DNA of 64,000 nucleotides from Aquimarina sp. MMG016. GTDB lineage: Bacteria; Bacteroidota; Bacteroidia; Flavobacteriales; Flavobacteriaceae. Made by a program: the position numbers and the translations under genes. The notes beneath the pieces were generated by a model. It was not told where the DNA came from, ran no database searches, and was given only the letters and a program-made list of their open reading frames with translations. This document shows positions 53,962 through 62,930 of the stretch, one piece after another; the stretch's first letter is position 1; every line of letters begins with the position of its first letter. Where the stretch lies: assembly GCF_018100805.1 (NCBI RefSeq), contig NZ_JAGJEA010000003.1, positions 310,001-374,000 of the forward strand. Reading direction: 5' to 3'.

Positions 53962-54254
53962 AAGCTTTTCAGCCTTTGTTATTATAGTAAACTTCTTTTA
54001 TAGTGTCTGGCCGGAAATACAACAATATCAAATTTGCACCTTTTTGCGAAATTTAAGTTTTTTTTACTCGTTTGATGCTAAGGCATCTACTTCGTAAAAG
54101 AAAAATCAAAATTTCATCAAAAATACCTCAAATTATAAAAATCGTCTATCTCCAACCAGGCACTATTAGCTTTGGTTTGTGCAACATTGGTCAGGAAATT
54201 GTGTATTTAATAACGATAAAAACAGCGTTTGGTTATCTTGCCAACTCAAAAAAA

Positions 54255-54557
54255 ATGTTGATGTATTACTATAGAGCAATCTGGAAATACTGGTGTGATA
54301 TAAATATGTACAATTTTACTTTTTGTCTTTTTATGTCTCTTATTGTTGGTTTTGGATGGGGTGTTTTTATGTTTAGCACCATTGGCATTTTAATCGGCAG
54401 ACAGTGTTTTAAGGTCTTTAAGAATGATGAGTATTACTTATATCATAATTTAGGGTTTTCAAAACCTACGCTCTTGATTATAGTATTTTTAATAAATCTG
54501 ATGTTCGTTTTTCCTATAGCTTTATTTCTACTGATTTTTAAATTTTTAGATTCGTGA
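54255..54557 (+). CDS. Small membrane protein, partner of the ABC ATPase
   Basis: 100 residues from the ATG at 54255, two hydrophobic segments (FTFCLFMSLIVGFGWGVFMFSTIGILIG and PTLLIIVFLINLMFVFPIALFLLIFKF). The frame stays open upstream to an ATG at 54072, but the extra 61 residues are basic, unlike the rest, and a TAGCTTTG box at 54167-54174 predicts transcription from within that stretch, so I prefer the later start. Its stop overlaps the GTG start of the ATPase gene by 4 bp, so both are translated together. It is too small for a usual ABC permease. Function unknown. Confidence 0.6.
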   Translation: MLMYYYRAIWKYWCDINMYNFTFCLFMSLIVGFGWGVFMFSTIGILIGRQCFKVFKNDEYYLYHNLGFSKPTLLIIVFLINLMFVFPIALFLLIFKFLDS

Positions 54558-55216
54558 ATAGTTTATACATAAAAAATCTAAATAAATCCTTTGGTAAAAA
54601 TATCGTGCTTAACGATATCTCTATACAATGTCATACTGGAGAAATTTTAGGAATATTTGGAAAAAATGGCACAGGAAAATCAACATTGCTTAAATGTATT
54701 TTTGGAACCCTAAAAGCCAATTCTGCAGAAATACTTATTAATAAAACTCGTATATCACCGAAAAAAGTAATTACAGATGGTAGCATAGGGTATCTTCCTC
54801 AGGATTCGTTTTTACCAAAAGAAAAAACGGTAAGAAATATCATTCCACTTTTATTTCCTGATGGAGATGATCAAGACAGAATCTTCTATTCAGAAGGGAT
54901 TTATAAAATAGAAACCCGAAAAGTAGGAAAATTATCTCTGGGAGAACTAAGATATTTAGAGGTTTTAATATTAGCTCACTTAAATCATCAGTTCTTAATG
55001 TTAGATGAGCCTTTTTCTATGATTCAGCCTATGTATAAAGATTTAATAAAAAATCTACTATTATCATTAAAGGATAAGAAAGGAATCATTGTAACAGATC
55101 ACTATTATCGTGATGTATTAGAAGTAACAGACAGAAATATTCTAATCAAAGAAGGAAAAACTCACGAAATACATAACATACAAGACTTAAAAGACAAAGG
55201 ATATCTAAGATCTTAA
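54554..55216 (+). CDS. ABC transporter ATP-binding protein
   Basis: 220-residue ATPase, GTG start. Walker A GKNGTGKSTLL, Q-loop YLPQDSF, Walker B FLMLDEP and H-loop VTDHYY are present. The signature is LSLGE instead of LSGGQ, a mild deviation. Overall it resembles LptB-like ATPases. It is coupled to the two-helix membrane protein just upstream, and no conventional permease is in the window. Repeat B2 follows directly. Confidence 0.88.
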   Translation: MNSLYIKNLNKSFGKNIVLNDISIQCHTGEILGIFGKNGTGKSTLLKCIFGTLKANSAEILINKTRISPKKVITDGSIGYLPQDSFLPKEKTVRNIIPLLFPDGDDQDRIFYSEGIYKIETRKVGKLSLGELRYLEVLILAHLNHQFLMLDEPFSMIQPMYKDLIKNLLLSLKDKKGIIVTDHYYRDVLEVTDRNILIKEGKTHEIHNIQDLKDKGYLRS

Positions 55217-55230
55217 AAGGGTCTTAAACC

Positions 55231-55349
55231 AAAGATCCCGTTGAAAAAGCGGGATTAGCCTGCCTGTCATCCACCAGGTAGGCAGGTTCAACTATCTATT
55301 TTGAACTCTCCACCTAAGGCGGATTTTCAAAATAGAGTTTCACTAATAA
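55231..55349. repeat. Three-hairpin dispersed repeat, copy B2
   Basis: Same modular order as copy B1 at 30210: GATCCCGTT..GCGGGATTAG, a CCTGCCTG/AGGTAGGCAGG hairpin, GTTCAACT, a third AT-rich hairpin that is less perfect than in B1, and TTTCACTAATAA. It lies in the gap between the ATPase and TPR-CHAT genes. Confidence 0.7.
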
Positions 55350-55419
55350 TACCTCAAGAATATAATCGTTTTTATGATTTTAGAATATCTTAGCTACAAC
55401 TTTATTAAGACATACCCCT

Positions 55420-58400
55420 ATGAAACTTTTAAATCTGTTTGTTCTATTCATAATAATCACCATTACTTCCTCTGCACAAACTGCAAATGATACAATTCTG
55501 GCTTCTCAATATTATAAAAAGGCGGATTCACTATTAACCGAAAGAAAACTGGATAGCTCTATTGTCTATTTTAAAAAAGCTTTGCCTATTTATGAAAAAG
55601 CCGAGGCTTGGGAAAAAGTGGCTGGATGTTATAATAGAATATCGGAAAATCAATGGCGAAATCGAAAATTAGAAACATCTCTACTAAACGCTAGAGAAGC
55701 TATAAAAATAAGTGAGAAACATCTTAAAAAAGAGAATCAAGAAGAGGCGTATGCTTATGATAATATTGGCGAATATTATTACTCAATATCAGATTATAAA
55801 ACCGCACTGTTTTTTTATGAAAACGCACTGAATATTAAGAATAAAGTTTCTTTAAAAAATAAATTTAACCTTGCTAAATCTTATACTAATATTGGTCAAG
55901 TATATAGTAGAAAGGCGGCTTATGATTTAGCAATAAAATACTTTAAAAAAAGTGAATTAATTTATAAAAAAAGTGATGATAAAAGTAATTCAGAAATTGT
56001 TTTAACATATAATAGCATAGGAGATAGCTACAACCAGAAAGGAGAATACGAAAAAGCTTTAAAATATTTTAACAAAGCTATTGATATCCAAATAAAAAAA
56101 TCCGGAAAAAAATCTTTAAAAATCGCACCGCTTTTTGGTAATATAGCTATCACATATACCAAAAGAGGAGACTATGATAAAGCTCTAGAATACTTCCAGG
56201 ACGCCTTAATAATATTTATTGAAAAATTCGGTAAAAATCATCCTTATGTATCAAATGCATACAACGGTATAGGGGGAGTGTATTTTTTAAAAGGACAATA
56301 TGATAAAGCTTTAGAATACTCAAAAAAATCTCTGAATATCAAATTAGAAAAGTTAAACCCTAGCCATACTGAACTCATAAATCCATATTATAATATTGGT
56401 GTTCTTTTTGAGCAAGAAAAAATTAATGATAAAGCTCTTTCTTATTTTGACAAAGCGCTATCGATAAGTAAAAAAGCTTTCGGAGAAAACCATGTAAGTA
56501 TTGGAATGTTAAACCATAGTATTGGGACAGTTTATCAAAATAAAATGGATTATGATGAAGCATTAAAACATCATGAAAAAGGGCTAGAAATGTATTCATC
56601 TATATTAGGAGATAACTCTCCAAAAACAGCAGAATCCTATTTCCATCTTGGTACTACATATCAAGAAAAAGGAGATTATGATAACGCGGTTAAAAACTAC
56701 ACATATGCTTTGAAAGTTCTGGAAAATGCATTTGGAAAAAGTAATCAAAAAATAGCAGATGCATATAGACGTATTGGAGACTGTTACTATCAAAAAAAAC
56801 AATACGAAAAAGCTTTGACTCAATACGAAAAAGCATTTAACTCGAACTCTAAAGGCGATACAAATACAATGAAAAATAAGAAATTAGACCCAAATAACTT
56901 TCGTGATCTAACAGTTTTACTTAATACACTTATAAGTAAAGCTAATACCTTGAAAACACAGTATAAAATTGATAAGGATAAAACAAATCTGGAAAAAAGT
57001 ATTAATGTTTATTCAAGCATTAATACTTTGACTAATTTTATTAGAGGAACCTATTCCAAATACAATGATAAAATTAATTTTGCTAAAAAAACAAAAGAAG
57101 TCTATAAAGAAGCTATTGAAGCACAACTATTATTACAAAATCATAACAAAGGCAAAGAAACTCTTAATCAAGTATTTAATTATGCCGAAAAAAGTAAAGC
57201 AACTACATTAAAAGGGTTGTTAAACAATGCTGATGCCAAAACTTTTTCTGGATTACCAATAAACTTTATTAGTCTGGAAAAAGAACTCAAAATTGACAAA
57301 GCCTTTTATCAGTCCAAAATCAACAAAGAAATATCTAAAAAGGAAATAGATTCAACAAAACTTTCAAATTACGAAAACAAACTCTTCGACATTAACAGAA
57401 GACAAGATTCCCTAACTGAAGTTCTGGAGAAAAGCTACCCAAAATACCATCAATTAAAATATAATAATGAGGTCATTTCTGTCAAAGAAGTTCAAAAGAA
57501 TCTGAATGACAACCAGACATTGTTAGAGTTCTTTGTAGCCGATAGTATCACCTATGCTTTTACCATTTCAAAAAACGAATTGAATGTTAAAGAGTTATCT
57601 ACTCCAAAACTCGAAGAGAAAATAGAACAGCTAAGAGAAGGAGTTCTAAAGAAGAATACTAAAACGTATAAGAATGTTGCTTATCAATTATATCAAACAC
57701 TCATTGCTCCTGTAAAAGATCAAATTATAGGCAAAGAACTCATCATAGTGCCTGATGGCCCTCTCTGGCATCTTAATTTTGATCTCCTGCTTACCAAAGA
57801 TGATGACTCTAATGATCCAAAAGAGCTTTCTTATCTCTTAAAAGATTATGCCATTACCTATGCCAATTCCGCAACTTTGCTATTTAACTCGTTTAAAACT
57901 CATAAACCTGTAGAAAAATTACAAGAATGCCTTGCTTTTTCTTTTACGGATAGTACGAATGTTGTAGAAACCAAAACTATGGATCTTGCTGTACTCAGAG
58001 GAACCGATGATGACCTACCAGGAACACGCGAAGAGATCAAAGCCATCGCAGATATCATTGATGGGCAATATTTTTATGGATCAGAAGCTAATGAAACTAA
58101 TTTTAAGAAAAATGCTTCTCAATATAATATTTTGCATCTGGCATTGCACGGAGATGTAGATAACGAACGACCTGAAAATTCTAAGCTCTATTTTACCAAA
58201 AGTAAAGACACCATAGAAGATAACTTATTATACAGTCATGAGCTTTTTGCATTAGATATTCCTGCGGAGCTAACCGTACTGAGTGCATGTAATACGGGTA
58301 CTGGTAAAATTGCCACCGGAGAAGGCATTATGAGTTTAGGTAATGCTTTTCAATACGCTGGAACCAAAAGTTTATTGCTAAGCAGTTGGGAGGTCAATGA

Positions 58401-58677
58401 TCAAATCGCTCCTACTTTAATGAAGTCCTTTTATGCAAACCTAAAAGAAGGCATGAACAAAGCGCAAGCTTTGCAACAAGCTAAATTAAAACATCTCAAT
58501 ACAGCAACAATAAACAGAACTGATCCTTTTTATTGGGGTGGGTTTTATTTAGTTGGAGATGCCTCTCCTATCGAATTTAATGATTCTAATTATCTGTATT
58601 GGATTCTTGGGTTTAGTATTTTAGCAATTATCTTACTAAGTTTGTTTTGGTATAAGAAGAGGGTAAAGACCAATTAA
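55420..58677 (+). CDS. Secreted TPR-CHAT caspase-like protein
   Basis: 1085 residues. Signal peptide MKLLNLFVLFIIITITSSAQ. Residues ~25-480 hold about ten TPR units (e.g. YNSIGDSYNQKGEYEKALKYF). An alpha-helical linker follows (~500-700), then a CHAT protease domain (~770-1050) with His910 (LHLALHGD) and Cys957 (LSACNTGTG). A C-terminal membrane helix (YWILGFSILAIILLSLFWY) and a basic tail end the protein. The signal peptide plus C-terminal anchor place TPRs and protease in the periplasm, unlike cytosolic Craspase-type TPR-CHAT effectors. Both catalytic residues are intact. The role is unknown. Confidence 0.9.
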   Translation: MKLLNLFVLFIIITITSSAQTANDTILASQYYKKADSLLTERKLDSSIVYFKKALPIYEKAEAWEKVAGCYNRISENQWRNRKLETSLLNAREAIKISEKHLKKENQEEAYAYDNIGEYYYSISDYKTALFFYENALNIKNKVSLKNKFNLAKSYTNIGQVYSRKAAYDLAIKYFKKSELIYKKSDDKSNSEIVLTYNSIGDSYNQKGEYEKALKYFNKAIDIQIKKSGKKSLKIAPLFGNIAITYTKRGDYDKALEYFQDALIIFIEKFGKNHPYVSNAYNGIGGVYFLKGQYDKALEYSKKSLNIKLEKLNPSHTELINPYYNIGVLFEQEKINDKALSYFDKALSISKKAFGENHVSIGMLNHSIGTVYQNKMDYDEALKHHEKGLEMYSSILGDNSPKTAESYFHLGTTYQEKGDYDNAVKNYTYALKVLENAFGKSNQKIADAYRRIGDCYYQKKQYEKALTQYEKAFNSNSKGDTNTMKNKKLDPNNFRDLTVLLNTLISKANTLKTQYKIDKDKTNLEKSINVYSSINTLTNFIRGTYSKYNDKINFAKKTKEVYKEAIEAQLLLQNHNKGKETLNQVFNYAEKSKATTLKGLLNNADAKTFSGLPINFISLEKELKIDKAFYQSKINKEISKKEIDSTKLSNYENKLFDINRRQDSLTEVLEKSYPKYHQLKYNNEVISVKEVQKNLNDNQTLLEFFVADSITYAFTISKNELNVKELSTPKLEEKIEQLREGVLKKNTKTYKNVAYQLYQTLIAPVKDQIIGKELIIVPDGPLWHLNFDLLLTKDDDSNDPKELSYLLKDYAITYANSATLLFNSFKTHKPVEKLQECLAFSFTDSTNVVETKTMDLAVLRGTDDDLPGTREEIKAIADIIDGQYFYGSEANETNFKKNASQYNILHLALHGDVDNERPENSKLYFTKSKDTIEDNLLYSHELFALDIPAELTVLSACNTGTGKIATGEGIMSLGNAFQYAGTKSLLLSSWEVNDQIAPTLMKSFYANLKEGMNKAQALQQAKLKHLNTATINRTDPFYWGGFYLVGDASPIEFNDSNYLYWILGFSILAIILLSLFWYKKRVKTN

Positions 58678-59040
58678 ATAATAGTATCCAAAGACTTTGA
58701 ATAAAGTTTATTATAAAAGTCTGTTAACGTTCCAAAGCAGGGCTTTGAAAATCTTTTTCCACCAGTATAAGATTTGTTTTACGTTAAAAAATCTTGAAGC
58801 CTTGGAAAGATTTTAGTAAAATAAATCTGGTTTTGGCTTAGTCCAAAAATACCTTGGAAAAAGCGCCTTTTCTTTTGTTTCGTTTTCTTTGGACGAGCAA
58901 AGAAAATGAAAAGGAAGAATCAGAACTAATAAGTTTAATGTTAAAAAAATACAACTATAAAAATCAGGTTGCTACAGAATAAGTTAATAACAATTTGTCT
59001 AAGTGTAGATGAATACAACGAAATAGATAATAAAGAATAA
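58678..59040. other. 363-bp gap with hairpin-rich dispersed-repeat debris
   Basis: No gene is supported in this gap. Bases 58866-58914 form a hairpin (CCTTTTC...GAAAAGG outer arms; TTTTCTTTGG/GCAAAGAAAA inner arms). This resembles short elements frequently seen between flavobacterial genes. I see no clear promoter for xth in the remaining AT-rich part. Confidence 0.5.
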
Positions 59041-59805
59041 ATGAAAATAATATCATACAACGTAAACGGAATACGCGCAGCATTAAACAAAGGATTTATC
59101 GATTGGTTACAACAAGCTGATCCAGATGTAATCTGCCTTCAGGAGATTAAAGCAACCAAAGAGCAATTAGATCTTGATATATTCACCAAAGCTGGATATT
59201 CATATAACTATTGGTATAGTGCTCAGAAAAAAGGATATAGTGGAGTCGCTATTTTATCCAAAACAGAACCTGATCATATTGAATATGGTACCGGTATCGA
59301 ATATATGGACAACGAAGGTCGGAACCTTAGAGCTGATTTTAATGGTGTTTCTGTAATGAGCTTATATCTACCAAGTGGTTCAAATATAGAACGAGTAGAA
59401 CACAAGTTAAAATATATGGCAGATTTCCAGGAATATATTAATAACCTAAAAAAGGAATACCCTAATCTGGTTATTCTTGGGGATTATAATATTTGTCATC
59501 AAGCCATTGACATCCATGATCCTGTTCGCAATAAAAATGTATCCGGTTTTCTACCTGTAGAACGTGAGTGGATTGGTAATTTTATTGATAGCGGATTTAT
59601 AGATTCTTTTAGACATTTTAATTCAGAGCCTCATCAATATTCGTGGTGGAGTTATCGTGCTAATGCCCGTAACAATAACAAAGGATGGCGTTTAGATTAC
59701 GGAATGGTGGCTCAACCATTACAAGATAAATTAAAAAGAGGCGTTATATTATCAGAGGCAAAACATAGTGACCATTGCCCGATAATGGTCGAACTAGATG
59801 TCTAA
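59041..59805 (+). CDS. xth: Exodeoxyribonuclease III
   Basis: AP endonuclease/3'-5' exonuclease of base excision repair. Sequence MKIISYNVNGIRAALNKGFIDWLQQADPDVICLQEIK (metal Glu), GDYNICHQAIDIHDP, and the C-terminal WRLDYGMVA and SDHCPIMVELD motifs are diagnostic. 254 residues, normal. It stands alone upstream of the OmpA-type lipoprotein gene. Confidence 0.97.
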   Translation: MKIISYNVNGIRAALNKGFIDWLQQADPDVICLQEIKATKEQLDLDIFTKAGYSYNYWYSAQKKGYSGVAILSKTEPDHIEYGTGIEYMDNEGRNLRADFNGVSVMSLYLPSGSNIERVEHKLKYMADFQEYINNLKKEYPNLVILGDYNICHQAIDIHDPVRNKNVSGFLPVEREWIGNFIDSGFIDSFRHFNSEPHQYSWWSYRANARNNNKGWRLDYGMVAQPLQDKLKRGVILSEAKHSDHCPIMVELDV

Positions 59806-59895
59806 AAACATTTGTCACACTGAGCTCTTCGAAAGGTCATTAAAGAACTGATATACTTTTCGATAGAGTCAAATTGATATTAAAATCAAAAAAGC

Positions 59896-60843
59896 ATGAT
59901 CAAAAAAATTGCCATATTGGCTATAACAGGAACACTGATGATGTCTTGTGTTTCTGCTAAAGTTCACAAAGAGTTAGAAAGCAAATATGCTCGTCTGAAG
60001 CGAGAAAATCGTAAAATGGAAGATGAGTTGGCTAGTTTTGAAAAAACAAAAGATGCACTAAAGCAGCTTCAGGATCAACATGAAAAACTAAAGGCTGAAA
60101 AGGATGAATTACAACGCAATTATGATGCTGCTGTAGCTAATTATGAAAATCTAAAGAATTCTTATGATGCTTTAGAAAAAAATAGTTCTGCTGCCATTGC
60201 AAAAAACAGTAAGCGTAATAGAGAATTGCTAAAACAGCTGGAAGAAAAAGAAAGAGCGCTAGCATCAGAACGTAATCGATTAGATAAGCTACAAAGAGAT
60301 TTGGATTCTCGTTCTCAAAGAGTAGATGAACTAGAAGGGTTAATTGCCGCGCAAGACGCTAAAATGCAAGGCCTTAAAACTGCAATATCCAAAGCTTTAA
60401 GAAATTTTGAAGGCAAAGGGCTTACGGTGGTAGAGCGCGATGGTAAGGTTTATATTTCTATGGAAAATAAACTATTATTTGAATCCGGAAGTTGGGCTGT
60501 AGGTATACAAGGTAAACAAGCTGTAAAGCAATTAGGTTCTGTATTGGCCGAAAACCCTGATATTGCTGTATTGATAGAAGGTCATACCGATAATGTACCT
60601 TACACAGGTAATGCTCAATTATCCGGTAATTGGGATTTGTCTACTAAACGTGCGACAGCGATAGTAAATCTTTTATTAGAAAACAGTAGGATAGATGCTC
60701 AGAATCTTACTGCTGCTGGTCGAGGAGAGTTTGCACCGATTGCTTCTAACGAAACCTCAACAGGCAAAGCCAAGAACAGACGTATCGAAGTAATTCTGAC
60801 ACCTAAACTTGATGAGATTAGTAAGCTGTTGAATGATATATAA
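59896..60843 (+). CDS. OmpA-family peptidoglycan-binding lipoprotein
   Basis: 315 residues. Lipobox around LMMSCVS after a short signal. A long coiled coil (~25-165) links to a C-terminal OmpA domain (~190-300) with LIEGHTDNVPYTG, STKRATAIVNLLL and RGEFAPIASNETSTGKAKNRRIEVIL, i.e. the peptidoglycan diaminopimelate-binding surface. Probably attaches the outer membrane to the cell wall. Followed by a terminator. Confidence 0.93.
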   Translation: MIKKIAILAITGTLMMSCVSAKVHKELESKYARLKRENRKMEDELASFEKTKDALKQLQDQHEKLKAEKDELQRNYDAAVANYENLKNSYDALEKNSSAAIAKNSKRNRELLKQLEEKERALASERNRLDKLQRDLDSRSQRVDELEGLIAAQDAKMQGLKTAISKALRNFEGKGLTVVERDGKVYISMENKLLFESGSWAVGIQGKQAVKQLGSVLAENPDIAVLIEGHTDNVPYTGNAQLSGNWDLSTKRATAIVNLLLENSRIDAQNLTAAGRGEFAPIASNETSTGKAKNRRIEVILTPKLDEISKLLNDI

Positions 60844-60847
60844 TAAA

Positions 60848-60882
60848 TAAAAAAGCTCCCAAAATTGGGAGCTTTTCTTTAT
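60848..60882 (+). terminator. Intrinsic terminator after the OmpA-family gene
   Basis: Perfect hairpin AAAAGCTCCCAA/TTGGGAGCTTTT with loop AA (60851-60876) and T-rich tail. Symmetric enough to serve also the convergent gene at 60903. Confidence 0.85.
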
Positions 60883-60902
60883 ATTCTGTTTGTATACTTA
60901 CA

Positions 60903-61307
60903 TTAAAGACTATTTAGTATGTTTTCAACTTCTTCTCTGTTATCCTCTTTCATGTTATCTTTAACACGTCTTAAAACATCGAGGAATTTATTGACTACTT
61001 TGTTAGCTAAAAGTGGATCTCCACCTAATGAAATTTCTTTACCTGCAGAAGTAATTAGAGTAAATCTATGGGCATCTACATTTATACCTTCAACTTTCCT
61101 TTTTGCTAATGAAGTAACTCCTGTTTTTTTAACAATTGATACAACATTTCCGTGAGCGGTTACCTTATCCGTATATTCAGAAATGTCTTTAGCTAAAGGA
61201 TATAATTCAGTTTGAAAAAGTTCACTTAGCTCTTTGTTGTTCTTTTGTTGTGCTTGAACAGACAATCCTGTACCTAGCACGAATAATAGTAGAAATAGTT
61301 TTTTCAT
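60903..61307 (-). CDS. Small secreted protein of unknown function
   Basis: 134 residues with signal peptide MKKLFLLLFVLGTGLSVQAQ. The rest is helical and charged, with a short beta-rich centre (HGNVVSIVKKTGVTSLAKRKV, RFTLITSAGKEISLGG). No cysteines, lipobox or known domain that I recognise. Convergent with the OmpA-type gene and flanked by a terminator. Confidence 0.75.
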   Translation of the reverse strand: MKKLFLLLFVLGTGLSVQAQQKNNKELSELFQTELYPLAKDISEYTDKVTAHGNVVSIVKKTGVTSLAKRKVEGINVDAHRFTLITSAGKEISLGGDPLLANKVVNKFLDVLRRVKDNMKEDNREEVENILNSL

Positions 61308-61589
61308 AATAATATTTGGGTGTTAAATAATTTGGTTTTAAGCTTTCTTAGATATTTCAATAATATGGTAACGCAATACCATTCTTTTTATTGTTAAAAT
61401 ATCCTTAATCGCTCGTTCAAAATAATCAATTTATTTGATAATTTCCAAAAAGTGTGCCACGAATTTAGTAAACAAAAATAAAATCCTTAATTATGCATAT
61501 ATTGAAAAAGCATAAAAATAAAGAAGATAGGAAATAAAAGGGGTTGCCAGACGTTTATGACACCCGATTAATCTAAAACTATAAACCAA

Positions 61590-62102
61590 ATGAAGAGGTT
61601 ACCCATTTTTGTAATAATACTATTATCCATGATCAGGGGAGTAAGTCAGGAAAGTGAAGAAGAATACCAGAACGAAGAAGAAATACAAAGTGAAGAAGAG
61701 GTACAGCAGGAGGATGAAGGGCAAAACAACTACTTCGACATCTATGAATACTTTAGCTTTACCAATGACGAGTATGCTAATGCTCTGGATAAGGTAAATG
61801 ATCTATACCCAAAAGATCAAAATATCCTGTATGCTTTTGTAGTAGAGGTTCAAAATGACAAAATATTAAAAGATCGCTTATTCGGGGAATTGATTGTAAA
61901 ACCAAAAAAAAAGAAGCCTTATAAAGGTAAAGACGCCCCAGGTTTTTTTTGTGTCCTGCAAGGCCTTATAGAAAATAAAGCAGTATACGATGAAGTCATT
62001 AAGAATGGTAGCTCCGAGGGGCACGCCAGAAATGTCGCTGCCCTCGCCGAAAGAACTGTTCGTAGAAAATGTGGTATCGCCAAAAAGGCAAATCCGGAAT
62101 AG
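61590..62102 (+). CDS. Small secreted acidic protein of unknown function
   Basis: 170 residues: signal peptide (~1-19), then a Glu-rich acidic region (EESEEEYQNEEE-like, ~20-50), followed by a mixed helical domain (YFSFTNDEYANALDKVNDLYPKDQNIL, KAVYDEVIKNGSSEGHARNVAALAERTVRRKCG). The preceding 282-bp gap has no gene I can support. The next gene starts 31 bp downstream on the same strand, so they may be co-transcribed. No family recognised. Confidence 0.65.
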   Translation: MKRLPIFVIILLSMIRGVSQESEEEYQNEEEIQSEEEVQQEDEGQNNYFDIYEYFSFTNDEYANALDKVNDLYPKDQNILYAFVVEVQNDKILKDRLFGELIVKPKKKKPYKGKDAPGFFCVLQGLIENKAVYDEVIKNGSSEGHARNVAALAERTVRRKCGIAKKANPE

Positions 62103-62133
62103 TACAAACTGTTTCTATATTCCCAGCAAAAAA

Positions 62134-62844
62134 ATGCACGTCAGAAACCGAGGAAAAGAAGGCAGTGATGATCGTCTATTCGGCGATACTGCTATGGTAG
62201 CAAAACTTAAAGAAGCGGCAAAAGACATGTGCTATTTGCTAAGCAGAGGTTTTGCAGAGAAATCTTCGGTACAACTTGTCGGCAACCGATATAAGCTCAA
62301 CTCTAGACAACAAAAAGCACTTATGGGAATGAGTTCCGGTGAAAAAAGTATCCTTTTTAGAAAAAATCATTCCATATCTCATCTTAACTTAAAAAATCAA
62401 ACCATTGCCATTGATGGGTTTAATCTATTAATCCTTTTAGAAAGTGCTTTATCCGGAGCTTATATTTTCAGAGGTTTGGATGGTTACTACCGTGATATTT
62501 CTAGTGTACACGGTTCTTATAAAAGAGTTCAAAAAACTGAAGAAGTTATTGTAATGGTGGGTAAATACTTAAATGAATTAGAAGTTTCCTCAGTACATTG
62601 GTATTTTGATTCACCTGTTTCTAATAGCGGTAGACTAAAAACTTTACTTCGCGAATTAGCAGAAGAACATAAATTTCCTTGGGAAATTGACCTGGTTCAT
62701 AATCCAGACAAAATACTGGCTGAATCCAGTCAAATTATAGTAAGTTCTGATGCTTGGGTATTAGACAGAGCTGAAAGAAATTTTAATTTACCTGATTATC
62801 TTTTTGGTGAAATACCTAGTATTTCTTTGGTAACAGCCGAATAA
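62134..62844 (+). CDS. DUF434-like protein
   Basis: 236 residues from the ATG at 62134; upstream codons in this frame overlap the previous gene and do not fit. Features: VQLVGNRYKLNSRQQKALMG near the N-terminus, IAIDGFNLLILLESAL in the middle and HWYFDSPVSNSGRLKTLLRELAEEH later. These match a conserved bacterial and archaeal family of unknown function (DUF434 type), with PIN-like acidic residues (IDGFN, YFDSP, SSDAWVLD) that hint at a nuclease fold. That is inference. Confidence 0.75.
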   Translation: MHVRNRGKEGSDDRLFGDTAMVAKLKEAAKDMCYLLSRGFAEKSSVQLVGNRYKLNSRQQKALMGMSSGEKSILFRKNHSISHLNLKNQTIAIDGFNLLILLESALSGAYIFRGLDGYYRDISSVHGSYKRVQKTEEVIVMVGKYLNELEVSSVHWYFDSPVSNSGRLKTLLRELAEEHKFPWEIDLVHNPDKILAESSQIIVSSDAWVLDRAERNFNLPDYLFGEIPSISLVTAE

Positions 62845-62897
62845 TTCTTCAAAACGCATATTCCCTCAATCAAAACAATACTTCACTCATTTTGAGT

Positions 62898-62927
62898 TTT
62901 GCACGACTTTTGATACTACTACTTTTG
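62898..62927 (+). promoter_or_regulatory. Promoter of candidate small RNA 1
   Basis: TTTG (62898-62901), an 18-nt spacer, then TACTTTTG (62920-62927). Both elements match the Bacteroidota consensus; predicted start is 62931. Confidence 0.6.
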
Positions 62928-62930
62928 GAT

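Noticed and set aside
55500..56850. Tandem DNA repeat in the TPR gene
   Set aside because: Repetition is at protein level (TPR units); the DNA copies are diverged.
61990..62133. N-terminal extension of the DUF434-like gene
   Set aside because: It overlaps the coding end of the acidic secreted protein in another frame; the ATG at 62134 fits better.
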